Source: Fodinicola feengrottensis
Lineage (GTDB): Bacteria > Actinomycetota > Actinomycetes > Mycobacteriales > HKI-0501
Assembly (NCBI RefSeq): GCF_010993775.1
Contig: NZ_WOTO01000004.1
Location: 184,710 to 248,709 of the forward strand
Direction: 5' to 3'
Length of the DNA: 64,000 nucleotides
Part shown: piece by piece, positions 48,000 to 60,139 of the stretch
Layout of the letters: every line of letters begins with the position of its first letter
Numbering within the stretch: position 1 is the first letter of the stretch
Position numbers and translations under genes: made by a program
Notes under the pieces: generated by a model
Database searches by the model: none
The model's input: only the letters and a program-made list of their open reading frames with translations
What the model was told of the DNA's origin: nothing

Positions 48000-48446
48000 T
48001 TAGTGATACACGGTCACAAGGTCGTCGCCAAACAAGACGGCCATCCGCAAAATATCGAGGAGACTCTCGAGAGTCTCGGCAGACTCCGGATCATCGGGGT
48101 CATCAAGATCCGCCGCCTCCAGCCGGGCCGCCGTGTCGGCGACCTCAATCCCCGTCAGCCAGCCAAAAGTCGGCTGGTACGACCATTGCATCCCGGCCAG
48201 TGGGCGGTCGAGCAGGTGGCCGGCGGGTCCGGCCCCGATGATCCCGGCGAGCGCGGTCGCGACGAACTGATCGCGGAACCACTCGCCGCCGGCCGAGCTG
48301 TGGGTGATCGAGTCAATTGGCCGGCCCAGCACGCGCAACACGTCGTACGTGCGCTGGGCTCGGTCGTCGGCTGACGCATCGATGCCGGCCAGCCGCGCGG
48401 TCAGCTCCGCTAATGGAACCGCGAAAAAGGCCAGCGTGTAGCTCAT
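48000..48446 (-). CDS. Hypothetical protein
   Basis: 148 residues that I do not recognise. MSYTLAFFAVPLAELTARLA begins it, and a conserved-looking middle reads SSAGGEWFRDQFVATALAGI followed by LAGMQWSYQPTFGWL. The end is acidic. It is soluble without motifs for metal or cofactor binding. The start ATG overlaps the stop of the MFS gene (ATGA), so they share a transcript. Frame intact. Confidence 0.6.
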   Translation of the reverse strand: MSYTLAFFAVPLAELTARLAGIDASADDRAQRTYDVLRVLGRPIDSITHSSAGGEWFRDQFVATALAGIIGAGPAGHLLDRPLAGMQWSYQPTFGWLTGIEVADTAARLEAADLDDPDDPESAETLESLLDILRMAVLFGDDLVTVYH

Positions 48447-49857
48447 GCGCCTACCCTGTCATGGCGCCCGGCCGCGGGCTCGGCCACCGCTTGGCGCGGA
48501 CCGGTCAGGCCGACCGCGGCCAGCCCCGCGGCGACCAGCGCGCTCGCCGCCATCACCACGGCGACAACGACAAAGGACGAGGTGGCCGTGTACGTCGTGG
48601 TGAAGACGGCCACGCCGAACACGCCGCCCACCCGGACGATCGTGTTGAAGAGGCCGCTCACGTCGGCCGCGTAGCGGGTGTCGACCGTGTCGGTGAGGAC
48701 GGCGATCGTGCCGGCGAACGTGCCGCCGTAGCCCAACCCGGCAATGCCCAGCACCAGCGCGAGCACCCAGCTGCTCGGTTGTCCGTACGCCGCCAGCAGG
48801 GCGACCACCGCGAAGCCGGCGGCGACCAGCAGGGTGCCGGCGAGCCCAGCCAGTTGCCGATGCCGTGGGCTGAACCGGCCGAGCAGCGGGCCGGCAACCC
48901 CGAAAGCGGCGACCCACGGCACCATCACCAGGCCGGATTCGGCGGCCGACGCACCCCGGCCCTGCTGCAGGTAAATCGCCACCACCAGCAGGATCCCGAA
49001 GTAGATCGCCCCGGTCACCGCGGCCGCCGCCAGCGTCCAACTGATGGACCGGCGACCGAGCAGCTCCAACCGGACCAGCGCAGCGGCGCCACGCCTGGCC
49101 GTCCGCCGTTCCACCACCACGAAAAACGCGAACGCCGGCACCGCGGCGAGCAGGCAGCCGTACGTCCACCCTGGCCAGCCCTCCCCCGGCCCCAGCACCA
49201 GCGGAAAAACACCAGCAGGCCGAGCGCGACCGTCAGCAGCGCGGCGCCTGGATAGTCCAGCCGACCGGCGGCCGTGGTGGAACGACCGACCGGAAGGGTG
49301 CGGCACAGCGCGAAAAGCGCGATGCCCAGCGGCACGTTGAGCAGGAACACCGGTCGCCACGACGTGCCGAACAGGTTCGCCGACACGATCAGGCCACCCA
49401 GCACCTGGCCGATGACCGCGCTGCCGGCCAGCACGATCGTGTACGCGCCCAACGCGCGAGTACGCTGCCGGCCCGTACTCATCACCTGGATCCCGGTCAG
49501 CACCTGCGCCACCAGCAGCGCGGCACCGGCACCCTGCACCACCCTGGCCACGATCAACAGCCACGGGCCGGTGGCGAGCCCGCAGGCAAGCGACGCCAGC
49601 ACGAAGACCGCGAGGCCCACCCGGTAGACGCGACCGAAACCGTACAGCCCACCCAGCCGAGCGCAGAAGACCAGCAGCACGGCGAAAGCCAGCGTGTACG
49701 CGGACACGATCAGCTCGACCTCGCCGGCGCTCGCGGCCAGCCCGGACCGGATCGCCGGCGTCGCGGTGTTCACCACCGCGATGTCCACATTGGACAGGAA
49801 CATGCCGCCCAACAGGACGGCGATGGGCACTGAACGGGACTTCGTAGACAACTCCAT
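48443..49857 (-). CDS. MFS drug-resistance-type transporter (DHA2-like; frame broken near 49207)
   Basis: About 470 residues with some 12 to 14 membrane segments. The N-terminus has GGMFLSNVDIAVVNTATPAI, the motif D1 region of proton-driven drug exporters; GGLYGFGRVYRVGLAVFVL corresponds to motif A and GSAVIGQVLGGLIV to motif C. The break is in a run of five A near 49207, between LLVFF and PLVLGPGEGW. It is expected to export small hydrophobic compounds. No adjacent regulator. The downstream hypothetical gene is co-translated. Confidence 0.85.
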
Positions 49858-50048
49858 ACGTACTGATCGTGCCCGCGTTCCCCCTCGATATCTGGCGGCG
49901 AACAGACGTCGCGTTTAGCCCAACAGACCTTGCTCCTATGGGGGAACATGGTGATCACTTGAAGGGCAGCTGTATCGCAAAAGGGCTACAAAGAGGGGCT
50001 CTGGCAGGTAGTACGGAGAGAAGCACCTTCCAGCGCTTGAGGAGACCG

Positions 50049-51385
50049 ATGATGGCGGCGACCACCGCGGTTCCACCGGTGACTGCGGCACCCCAGCGGC
50101 CAACCCCGAAGCCGGCTCGGATGGGGTGGTCCACGCCGGTCACGTTGACGGTGTTGGCGCTGGCAGCGGTGGTGCTCAGCCTGCTGACCGGCGCGGTGAA
50201 CCTGACCGGCGTCCAGAACCGTTCGACGGCGCTGGACCAGCTGACCACCAGCAGCGGCCCGCTGAGTTCGGCCGCGCAGAACCTCTTCCGGGCACTGTCG
50301 GACGCGGACGCGACCGCGACCGGCGCGTTCCTGTCCGGCGGGCTGGAGCCGGCGGCTACCCGGCAGCGGTACGAGCTGGACATCGCGCAGGCCAGCCGGG
50401 CGCTGGCCACCGCGGTGGCGGCCCGGGATCCGGCCGACCTCGCCAGCCCGGATCATCCGTTGGTCATCCTGTCGACCCAGCTGCCGGTGTACACGGGCCT
50501 GGTGGAGACCGCACGGACCGACAACCGGCAGGGCCTGCCGCTCGGCGCCGCCTACCAGCGGGAAGCGTCGAACCTGATGCGTACGCAGCTGCTGCCGGCC
50601 GCGCAGCGGCTCTACCAGAGCGAAGCGGCGCAGCTCACCGCCGACCAGGACCAGGCCGGCGCCTGGCCGGTCCTGGAGGTTCTCCTGGGCCTGCTGCTGC
50701 TGCTGGCGCTGCTTTATTTCGCCCAGCGCTACCTGCTGAGGCGTACGAACCGGGTCTTCAACGCCGGCCTGCGGTCGCGACCGGCGCGGCGGCGCTGTCC
50801 CTGCTCTGGGTTCTCGGGTCGGCGGTGATCGCCATCGAAACGGTTTCCGCCAGCCGCCATCAGGGATCCGCCCAGGCGGACGCGTTGTCGCAGGTCAGGG
50901 TGTCGATTCTGAAAGCTCGGGCGGACGAGACGCTGACCCTGGTGGCCCGCGGGGCTGGGCAGGCGTACGAGTCGGATTACGTGCGGCTGACAAAAACGCT
51001 CGCCGACGACCGTGGGCTGCTCGGCTCGGCCCGGACGGCCGCGACCGACGATCGCGTACGGTCCGACCTCGCGGCCGCCATGACCGATGCGGCGACCTGG
51101 CTGAAGGTACATAAGAAGATCCGGACCGCGGATGACTCAGGCGACTACACGACCGCGGTCGGGCTGACCATCGGCTCCGGGACGGACAGCGCGGCGACTG
51201 CTTTCGACCGGCTGGACGGCGAGCTGGGCGACGCGATCGTACGCACCAGGGGCAGCTTCGGCGCAGAGGTCTCGGACGGCCAGGGCGCGATGAGCGGCGT
51301 CGCGGTCGGCGCCAGCCTGCTCGCCCTGATCGCTGCCGCCGGGTCCGCCTATGGCAGCTGGCAACGGCTCAAGGAGTACCGATGA
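50049..51385 (+). CDS. glnX: GlnX-like membrane sensor protein (frame broken near 50773)
   Basis: About 445 residues. GAGGAG precedes the double ATG. Membrane segments: VTLTVLALAAVVLSLLTGAV, VLEVLLGLLLLLALLYFAQ, AAALSLLWVLGSAVIAIETV and a last one near GVAVGASLLALIAAAGSAYG. Two extracytoplasmic helical domains lie between them. In mycobacteria GlnX links the solute-binding protein GlnH to the kinase PknG. The order glnX-glnH-pknG here supports the same role. One indel near 50773 is needed. Confidence 0.82.
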
Positions 51386-52359
51386 GCACCCGTTCGGGCA
51401 GGTTCGCCCTGATAGTGGCCCTCGCGCTGGTGGCGTTGGCCGGCTGTGCCGGCCAACCGCCCATCAACACGCAGGTGAAGGCGACCGTTCCGCTGCCGGG
51501 CGGTGCGCAGGTGGTGACCTCGCCGCCGAAGCCGGAGAACACGTCCTGTGGCGACCCGACCGCGAGCCTGCGGCCAGCCAGCTCGCAGCCGGCGCCCGGG
51601 CAGATGCCGGCCGGTACAACCATGCAGCGGATCGCACAGCGCGGCAAATTGATCGTTGGCGTCGACCAGAACACGTACAAAGTGGGCTATCGCGATCCCG
51701 CTACCGGCACCATCGAGGGCTTCGACATCGACATGGCCCACGATGTCGCGAAGGCGATCTTCGGGGACCCCAACCGCATCCAACTGCGCGCGCTCACCTC
51801 CGCACAACGGCTCACGGCGCTGGTCAACGGTGATGTCGACATGGTCGTACGGACGATGTCGATCACCTGCGACCGAGAGCTCCAGGTCGCTTTCTCGTCT
51901 GTCTACTACGTGGCCAACCAGCGGGTCCTGGCCAAGAAAAACTCCGGGATCACCTCGATGGCGAGCCTCGCCGGCAAGAAGGTCTGCGCGACCAGTGGGT
52001 CGACCTCGTTGCCGGCCATCCTCAACGCCCCCTCCAAGCCGACCGCGGTGGCGGTCACCGACTGGACCGACTGCCTGGTGATGCTGCAGCAGGACCAGGT
52101 CGACGCGGTGTCCACCGACGACACGATCCTGGCCGGCATGGCCGCGCAGGACCGCTACACCCAGCTGGTCGGGCCGCCGATCTCGGCCGAGCCGTATGGC
52201 ATCGCCATCCCGAAGCAGAACACCGACATGGTCCGGTTCGTCAACGGCGTGCTGGACCAGATCCGCTCGAACGGCTCGTGGACCGCGTCGTACGACAAGT
52301 GGCTGGCGGGCCTGCTCGGCCCGGCGCCGGCTCCCCCGCAACCCCGCTACCGGGACTGA
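51382..52359 (+). CDS. glnH: Solute-binding lipoprotein GlnH
   Basis: 325 residues, intact. The lipobox LVALAGC (Cys 22) anchors it to the outside of the membrane. The periplasmic-binding fold of amino-acid binders is seen in LIVGVDQNTYKVGYRDPATG, IEGFDIDMAHDVAKAIFG, LVNGDVDMVVRTMSIT and KKVCATSGSTSL. In the PknG system it binds aspartate, glutamate or related amino acids and signals through GlnX. Start overlaps the glnX stop (ATGA). Confidence 0.9.
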   Translation: MSTRSGRFALIVALALVALAGCAGQPPINTQVKATVPLPGGAQVVTSPPKPENTSCGDPTASLRPASSQPAPGQMPAGTTMQRIAQRGKLIVGVDQNTYKVGYRDPATGTIEGFDIDMAHDVAKAIFGDPNRIQLRALTSAQRLTALVNGDVDMVVRTMSITCDRELQVAFSSVYYVANQRVLAKKNSGITSMASLAGKKVCATSGSTSLPAILNAPSKPTAVAVTDWTDCLVMLQQDQVDAVSTDDTILAGMAAQDRYTQLVGPPISAEPYGIAIPKQNTDMVRFVNGVLDQIRSNGSWTASYDKWLAGLLGPAPAPPQPRYRD

Positions 52360-52374
52360 CGGGAGCGAACGGGG

Positions 52375-53621
52375 ATGACGAGACCGGGGATGACCCGTGA
52401 GCAGCTGGACCGGGCGCTCAAGGCACAGACGGACGAGAACGCCCGACTGGCCGGCGCGCTGTTGGAGATGGACACCCATCCCGGCCATCAGTTGCTCAAG
52501 GATGCCGTCCTGACCGGTGTGACCCTGACCCGCTGGACGCAGGCCAAGCAGGACATGTCGGTGTTGTGGGCGCAGTTCAGCGTCCATCGCCGGCTGGTCG
52601 AGCAGGCCCAGCAGGTCCGCGACCGGCGGTCCCGGCCGACGCCGGCCGAGGTTGGCGAGCTGCGCGCGCTGCTCACCGGCCCGGTGGTCGAACTGGACGC
52701 GGAGCGGATGCCAATCGACCGGCGTGGCGCGACCGTGCCGGCCGCGGTGACCGACCGGATCAGCCTGCCGGTGCTGCTGGAGCGGATGATCGCCACCTAC
52801 CGGCAGATCACCCAGCTGCTCACCGCGGTCGATACGGCCTGGTTCCGGATCGCCGCACAACTCGACCCGCTGGAATCGCAGCTGCTCGCCTCCGGGAAGC
52901 TCGCGGTGTCTCTCAACGCCAACCGCAACAGGGTTGAGCGGATCGCCACCGAGCTGACCTCCGTCCGCGAGGCCGTGCTGGCCGACCCGCTGGGCACCTC
53001 GTTCGACGAGCTGACCAGGCTCGCCGGGGACCTCGCGGCGGTACGAGCCGAGCTGCAGGAGCTGGCGGCCGTACGGGACAGCTTCCAGGCTCGGCTCGAC
53101 CAGCTGGCCTCGCGGCTGGCGGATCTCGCGACCGCTCAGCAGGTGGCCGCGCAGACCGCCGCGCTGGTACGAGAGAAGATCGCGGACCCCGGGCTGTCAC
53201 CGTTGCCGGACCAGGCGACCGCTCTTGCGGAGCGGCTCGACGATCTGCGTGCCTCCGGGCATACCGGTCGCGGCAGCAGCAGCTGGCTGGCACGGCCGCG
53301 GAGCTGGAGACGGACTTGCAAGCCGCAGCCGTGGCCGTACGCACTAGTACGAATGCGTACAACGGACTTATGGACCGCAGGGCCGAACTGCGCGGCCGGC
53401 TCGACGCGTACCAGGCCAAGGCCCGGCAGGTCGGCTACGCCGAGGACCTGGACCTCACCGCATTGCATCGAACCGCTCACGACCTGCTGTTCACGGCGCC
53501 CTGTGACCTGGCGGCGGCCACCGTGGCGGTCAACCGCTACCGGCAGGCGATCACCGAGCGGACCAGCGCTACCTCGCTGTTGACGACCGGTCGGGCGGTA
53601 GACGGGAAGGAGTCACCATGA
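52375..53621 (+). CDS. Helical coiled-coil protein of the PknG operon (frame broken near 53275)
   Basis: About 415 residues, nearly all helical, with heptad-like Leu/Ala stretches (LAAVRAELQELAAVRDSFQA, ELRGRLDAYQAKARQVGYAE). No catalytic motif and no membrane segment. Predicted cytoplasmic adaptor between GlnX and the kinase; this is inference from position. Its end overlaps the pknG start (ATGA). A one-base indel near 53270 splits it. Confidence 0.65.
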
Positions 53622-55878
53622 CGGCCTGTGTCCAGCCTGGCTGCGACGGCGGCACCCTCGACGAGGACGGCTTCTGCGACAGCTGCGGGCTCGAAGCTGA
53701 AGCCATCAGCGCCTCTGCTGTGTCGACCAGAACGGCCGCGACCACGAGCAGTGGTACGGCCGCGTGGACGCCGTCGACCTCGACGGTCTCCACCGTGTCG
53801 ACCAGCAGCTCGAGCAGCCGGCGGACCAGCGGTCGGACGGCCAGCCGCGGGCTGCTCGGCGCCGGCCTGGTCGAGGTGCCGCGGGTGCCGGCCCGCGACC
53901 CGGCGACCGCCGTGATGGCCAACCCGCAGGTGCCGGAGAACAAGCGTTATTGCAGCAAGTGCGGCATCAAGGTGGGGCGCGGCAAGGACGGGAAGCCAGG
54001 CCGTGAGGAGGGTTTCTGCCCGGACTGCGGCAACCACTTCTCGTTCACCCCGAAGCTGTCCGCCGGCGACCTGGTCCGCGACCAGTACGAGGTGCTCGGC
54101 TGCCTCGCGCACGGCGGGCTCGGCTGGATCTACCTGGCCAGGGACCACGCGGTCGCGGACCGCTGGGTGGTGCTGAAGGGCCTGCTGGACAGCGGTGACG
54201 AGGACGCGATGGCGGCCGCGATGGCCGAACGCGGCTTCCTCGCCGAGGTCGAGCACCCGAGCATCGTGCCGATCCACAACTTCGTGAACCACCGGCATCC
54301 GGGTGCTGAATCCGAGGTCGGCTACATCGTCATGGAATACATCGGCGGCACGTCGGTGAAGGACCTGATCAAGGCGAACCGGCTGGCCGGCGACCCGAGC
54401 GCCTGCCTGCCGCCGGAGCAGGCCATCGCGTACGCGCTGGAGATGCTGCCCGCGCTCGGCTTCCTGCACAGCACGGGTCTGCTTTTCTGCGATTTCAAGC
54501 CGGACAACATGATCCAGACCGAGGAGCAGCTGAAACTGATCGACCTCGGCGCGGTCCGGCACGCGGATGACCACAAGTCGGCGATCTACGGCACCGTCGG
54601 CTACCAGGCGCCGGAGATCGGCGAGGCATGGCCGTCGGTCTCCTCCGACCTCTACACAGTCGGTCGCAGCCTCGCGGTGATGAGCTTCCCGTTCGACTTC
54701 CAGATCGCCTACCGGCACTCCCTGCCGACGCCGGCCGAGGTGCCGCTGCTGGCCGAGTTCGAGTCGTACTATCGCTTCCTGCTGCGCTCAACGGCGAAGG
54801 ATCCCGCTCGCCGGTTCGGAGACGCCGAACAGATGCGCGAGCAGCTGACCGGGGTGCTACGCGAGGTGCTCGCGACCAAGGACGGCCAGCCGCGGCCCGG
54901 CGCCTCGAAGGAGTTCACCCCGGAACGGCTGGCCTTCGGGGTACCCGGCTCGCTCGGCCAGCTGCCGGATCTGACCGAGGTCGCGGCCGTCCTGCCGGTG
55001 CCGCTGGCCGACTCCGACGACTCTGGCATCGCGTACTTGGCCACGGTCACCACCACAGACCCGAAAGAGCTGGTCACCCAGCTGTCCACGGCCGAGGTGG
55101 AGGGCGTCGAGGTCCGGCTGCGGCTCGCCCGCGCGTATCTGGATCTCGGCGAGACCGGCAGCGCCGCCAAGGTGCTGGACAAGCTGCTGACCATCATCGA
55201 GCCGGACGACTGGCGGCTGGACTGGTATCGCGGGCTCGTCGCGCTGGCCAACGGCCTGCCGAAAGACGCGCAGCAGCGCTTCACCGCTGTCTACGACATG
55301 TTGCCGGGCGAGGCGGCGCCCAAAAACTCGCGGTCGCGGTGTCCGCCGCCGCGACCGGGGACGCGCGGACCGCCGAGCGCTACTACCGGATCGTCTGGCG
55401 GACGGATCGCTCGTACGTCAGCGCGCGGCCTTCGCCTTCGGCCTCGCCCGCGCGCTGCTCGCGACCGGCGACCGGATCGAGGCGGTGGACGTGCTGAACT
55501 CGGTGCCGCACACCTCCAGCCACTATCTGGTCGCCCAGCTGTCGGCGATCCGCGCTCGTACCGGCACCCCGCGCGCCGACCGACCTGACCGAGCCGGACC
55601 TGGTCACCGCCGGCACCCAGCTGGCCGCCCTGAAACTGGACGCCGAGCGGACCGCGCAGGCCACCCGCGAGCTGCTGGAAGTCGCGCTCAGTTGGGTGCG
55701 TACGCAACCCAACGGCACCGCGAGAGGCGTGATTTTAGGGCACCGGCTGGTCGAGCCGGACCTGCGCGTCGGCCTGGAGAGCTGCTATCGGACGCTGGCT
55801 CGCCAGGCCGGCAATCGGACCGACCGGATCGCTCTGGTGGACCTCGCGAACGCGATCCGGCCAAGGACGTGGACGTGA
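53618..55878 (+). CDS. pknG: Serine/threonine protein kinase PknG (frame breaks near 55320, 55425, 55570)
   Basis: About 750 residues. Zinc fingers at the N-terminus (CVQPGCDGG, CDSCG), a Ser/Thr-rich linker, a rubredoxin-like pair CSKCG and CPDCG, then the kinase: CLAHGGLGWIYLARD (Gly loop), VVLKGLL (Lys), FCDFKPDNMI (catalytic Asp) and IDLGAVR (DLG instead of DFG, as in PknG). A C-terminal TPR domain follows. PknG regulates the 2-oxoglutarate node through an FHA protein in other actinobacteria. All downstream genes overlap, so kinase, phosphatase and FHA protein are made together. Confidence 0.92.
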
Positions 55879-56902
55879 TGGCCGCGATGAGCTGCCCGAA
55901 CTGCGGCCAACCCGTCGAGCCAGCGCAGCGGTTCTGCGAGGAGTGCGGCGAAAGCCAGCTGCTGCGCCGGACCCCGGTCGGCGGCCCAGTCGGCCTCGCC
56001 AGCGCCTGCCGGAGCTGCGGCGACGCCTCCTTCGGACCCGATGGCTTCTGCGAGAACTGCGGCCACGGCCGGCCGGCCGGGCGGGACCGGATGGAGTGCG
56101 ACCTCGGCCCAGTGGCCGGCGTCAGCGACCGGGGCCGACGGCGGGCCCGCAACGAGGACTCGATGGCCTTCGGCGCGGTCGGTCGTACCGGCCAGACCCG
56201 GGCCGTGGTCGCGGTGGTGTGCGACGGGGTGGCGTCCTCGGAGCGCGCCGACGAGGCGTCCCAAGCGGCCGCCTCGATGCCGCCACGGACGTGCTTTTGT
56301 TGGCACTTATGGAGAACGACGACTTCAGTCATAGCGACGCGGTGGACGCGACCGGCGACGCGGTGACGGCCACCTTCGAAGCGGTGGACGCGCTTGTACG
56401 CGCACACGAGGCGCCCTCGTGCACGTACGTGTCCGCGGTCGTCACCGCGAGCGAGGTGACGGTCGGCTGGCTGGGCGACAGTCGCGCGTACTGGATCGGC
56501 GACGACCTGACCGAACAGCAGCTGACGGTCGACGACACCGTCGTATCGCTGCTGGTGGCGGCGGGGGTGAGTGCCGAGCAGGCGATGGCCGACCCGAACG
56601 CACACGCGTTGGCGCGCTGGGTGGGCGCCGACGCCGAGGACCGCCAGCCGCAGGTGCGTACGTTCCAGCCGGACGGTCCGGGCGCGGTGGTGCTGTGCAG
56701 CGACGGGCTGTGGAACTACCGGCCAGCACTGGACGGGCTGGCGACGGCCGTACGCGCCGGACCCGGCACCGCCGGCACCCGGCCGGCGGCCGAGACCGCG
56801 CAGGCGTTGACCGCCCTCGCGCTGGAGTCCGGCGGCCACGACAACGTCACCGTTGTCGTCGTACCAGTCCCCATCACAGACCTTGGGAGTCCACAAGCAT
56901 GA
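55878..56902 (+). CDS. PP2C-type Ser/Thr phosphatase with zinc-ribbon N-terminus (frame broken near 56282)
   Basis: About 340 residues. Two zinc ribbons open it: CPNCG/CEECG and CRSCG/CENCG. The phosphatase core has GVSDRGRRRARNEDSMAF, AVVCDGVASSERAD, VGWLGDSRAYW and LCSDGLWNY with the metal-binding Asp residues, and GGHDNVTVVVV at the end. It should oppose PknG. Start overlaps the pknG stop (TGATG). A small indel near 56282 joins ASQAAAS to TDVLLLAL. Confidence 0.88.
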
Positions 56903-58192
56903 CCGCGCAGTTCCAGCTGGCCGTCTTCCAGAACGAGTACCTGCCCGAAGGCGCCGCCGAGGTCAACGCGATCGTCACGGTCAGCGCGACTGGCGGCGCT
57001 GGTGGCCCGTCGACGGCCCAGGCCGGACCGGCGGCCGAAGTGATCATCATGGACTGCTCCGGCTCGATGGAGATGCCCCGCCGGAAGCTGGAGGAGGCCA
57101 AACGGGCCACCTCGGTGGCGATCGACACGCTCCGCGACGGGGTCCAGTTCGCGGTGGTCAACGGCATGGACATCGCTCAGATGATCTATCCGCGGCACCC
57201 TCGGATGGTGACGGCCGACGACCGTACCCGCGCCGAGGCCAAGAGCGCGCTCGCGGGCGTACGCGCCGACGGCGGCACCGCGATCGGCGAGTGGCTGCTG
57301 CTGGCCGATCGACTGTTCGCCGACCAGCCGGCGTCCATCAAGCACGCCATCCTGCTCACCGACGGCCGCAACGAACACGAGGCGCCGCAGAAGCTGGACA
57401 CGATCCTGCGCCAGGTGGCCGGCAAGTATGTGGTCGACTGCCGCGGGGTCGGCACCGACTGGGAGGTCGCCGAGCTGCGCAAGATCTCCAACCGGATGCT
57501 CGGCAGCGTCGACATCATCGCCGAGCCGGCCGGGCTGGCCGCCGACTTCCGGTCGATGACCGCCGCCGCGATGGGCAAGGAGGTCGCCGACGTGGCGCTG
57601 CGGCTGTGGACCCCGCAGGGCGCGACCGTGAAGTACGTGAAGCAGGTCGAGCCGTCGCTGCTGGACCTCACCGACCGGCGGGTCGAGTCGGTACCGCGCA
57701 GCGGCGACTATCCGACGGCGTCCTGGGGCACCGAAAGCCGCGACTACCACGTCTGCGTCCAGGTCAGTCCGCCGGGTCGGCGACCGGATGCTGGCCGGCC
57801 GGGTCAGCCTGGTCCTGCCGGACGGCGAGATCCTGGGGAAAGCGCAGGTCATCGCCACCTGGACGGATGACAGCGCGCTGTCCACCCGGATCAACCCGCA
57901 GGTCGCGCACTACACCGGGCAGGCCGAGCTGGCGTCCGCGATCCAGGAGGGGCTGGCCGCCCGCAAGGCCGGCGACGTGGAGACCGCCACGGCCAAGCTC
58001 GGCCGGGCGGTCGCGCTGGCCACCGAGACCGGCCACGAGGACACCGCCAAGCTGCTCGCGAAGGTGGTCGACATCGATGACCCGGTGACCGGGACCGTAC
58101 GGCTCAAACGCCAGGTCGAGACGGTCGACGAGATGACACTGGACACCCGCTCGACGGTCACCAAGCGGGTCGGGAAGCCGGGACCCAGCTGA
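56899..58192 (+). CDS. VWA-domain protein of the PknG operon (frame broken near 57772)
   Basis: About 430 residues. The von Willebrand A domain has the metal-ion adhesion site DCSGSM at about residues 53-58, with GGTAIGEWL and ILLTDGRNEHE following. The remainder is a beta-rich and a helical domain. It probably mediates protein-protein contact in the signalling complex. Overlaps its neighbours by one to four bases. One indel near 57772 splits it. Confidence 0.82.
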
Positions 58193-58918
58193 TGCCCACC
58201 TGCCCGGCTGGCCACCAAAGCGCCGAAGACGACTTCTGTGACGTCTGCGGTCTCGCGATCGTCTCCCCGGACGCCGCCGCCACCGAGGCCATGTCGACCG
58301 AGGTCGGGCCCAACGGCCAGCCGTGCCGGTCCTGTGGAGCGCCGCTCGCCGGCCGGTTCTGCGAGGCCTGTGGCGCCGACTCGCTCGCCACTGCTGCGTC
58401 ACCCGCCACTGCCTCGCCCACTGGTCCCCCACCAACAGTTGCCTCCGCTACCCGTACGGCTCCGCTGCCGATGCCGTTGCCGACCATCGACCTCGCCGTC
58501 TCGGCGGCGAGCGAGTGGACCGCGGTGATCAGCGCGGACCGCGCCTACTTCGACGTCGTACAAGCCGCCGAGGGCCCGGACGCCGCCGCGGTGGCCTTCC
58601 CGGCGTACTGCCCGGAGCGGTCTTTTCCTTTGCGGAGCAAGGAAATCAGCATCGGCCGGCGGAGCACTTCGCGGGGCATCGCGCCCGACATCGACCTGAC
58701 TGGCCCACCAGAGGACCCGGGCGTCTCCCGCCTGCACGCCGCCCTACTCGCCCAACCCGGCGGCGGCGGGCTGGGCCGTCGTCGATGTCGGCTCGGCGAA
58801 CGGCACGACCCTCAACGACGACCCCACCGCCCTGTCCCCCAACGTCCCACGCCCAGTCGCCGCCGGAGACCGCATCCACGTCGGCGCCTGGACCACCATC
58901 ACCCTGCGTACGACCTGA
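58192..58918 (+). CDS. Zinc-ribbon FHA-domain protein (frame broken near 58765)
   Basis: About 240 residues. Zinc ribbons CPAGH/CDVCG and CRSCG/CEACG lead to a Pro/Ala/Thr-rich linker, then an FHA domain: SKEISIGRRSTSRGI, DPGVSRLHAALLA and VDVGSANGTTLND, with the phosphothreonine-binding Arg and Ser. It is the likely GarA/OdhI-type partner or a phospho-reader for PknG. Last gene of the operon; an anti-sigma/sigma pair follows on the other strand. An indel near 58765 separates the last strands. Confidence 0.82.
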
Positions 58919-58928
58919 CCGCGAGGGG

Positions 58929-60139
58929 TTACCTGGGATTTTGCGGGGTGAGGCCAGCGGCGTTGAACTGGCCGAGATCCATGGTGCGTGGAACCTTGAA
59001 GCCGGTTCCCCTGCAGGCGTTGGAAGACACCGAGCAACGCAGGATGGTGTCATCCGGGTTGGACGGCGGGTTGCCGATCCCCAACACCGTGTCGGAGTCC
59101 TCCCAGGCGAAGCTCAGGGTCTGGAACCGGTACGGGACTCGCATCTTGGGCCCCGCGACGAGATGGTCACCCTCGACCGTCGCGGCCCGGATCACGTTGG
59201 TCAGCAGGTCGGTGACCACAATCGACTTCCCGCCCGGTGCCACCGAAATGATCGGACCAACGCCTGGGTGACCTGGAAGTCGCAGCTCTGGCCGGACATC
59301 GCGAAGTCACGAGCCGGGTCGACGAACCCAACGCAAACCCGGCCCTTCGGATCCATCGTGTAGCCGAGCAACCGGTCACCGTCAGCGGCGCCCTGCACGA
59401 TCCCGACCCCGTGCTGGCTCACCTTGCCGTTCCACGGCCCGGCCGCGAAATCCCACAGGCCGACCTGCGGCAGGCCGCTGGGTGGCACGCTTCCGAGCAC
59501 GACCGAGTCCCGATACCAGCCGAGCACGTGGCTTTCCGGCGGCCCGACCTCCGACTCGGATCGTACGAGCGAAGTGGTGCCGATCAGTTTCCTGGTCCTC
59601 ACCTGGTAAACCTGCACGAGGTTGCCGGCCGTACCAGCCTGGGTAACAGCCACTCGCTCGCCGTCCGGCGACGCGACCACGCTCAGGTTGGCGGTGTGCG
59701 CTCCCTCGACCAGGCTGCTGACCACCCCGGCCGGCGACACCAGCACCGCCGCCACCGAACTGTTGGCGACCCATCCTCCGGCCACCGGCGTGATGACCCA
59801 GGCCCCGCCAGTCAGGCCCGACCGCGGCAGCGCGACGGTTTTGCCTCCAGGCAAAGACAACTTGTCCTTTTGGACGCTCACCACCTTGGGCGGTCCGGTC
59901 GGCACCGCACCGGTCGCCGGTACGACGGACGAGTGGTCACGGAAAGATCCGAGCCCGACCGCCCCACCGAGCAAACCGGTGACGACGACCACCACGCCGG
60001 CGACCATGGCCCAGCGGCGAGTACGGCGTACCCGCTGGCCGCGCCGGACGATCTCCTCGCCGCCGACAGGTGGGCCGTCAACCCGTACACCCTGTTCCCG
60101 CATCGTCCTGCGCAACAGTGTTTCCACGTCGTTCGTCAT
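58929..60139 (-). CDS. Membrane-anchored beta-propeller-like protein, sigma factor partner (frame broken near 59268)
   Basis: About 403 residues. N-terminal cytosolic part MTNDVETLLRRTMREQG, a basic stretch, one membrane helix (WAMVAGVVVVVTGLLGGAVG) and an outside domain of repeated beta segments such as VLGWYRDSVVLGSVPPSGLP. Its start overlaps the sigma factor stop (TGATG). The layout fits an anti-sigma-like regulator of a SigE-type sigma factor, though a zinc anti-sigma motif is not seen. The last 104 codons lie in another frame. Confidence 0.7.
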
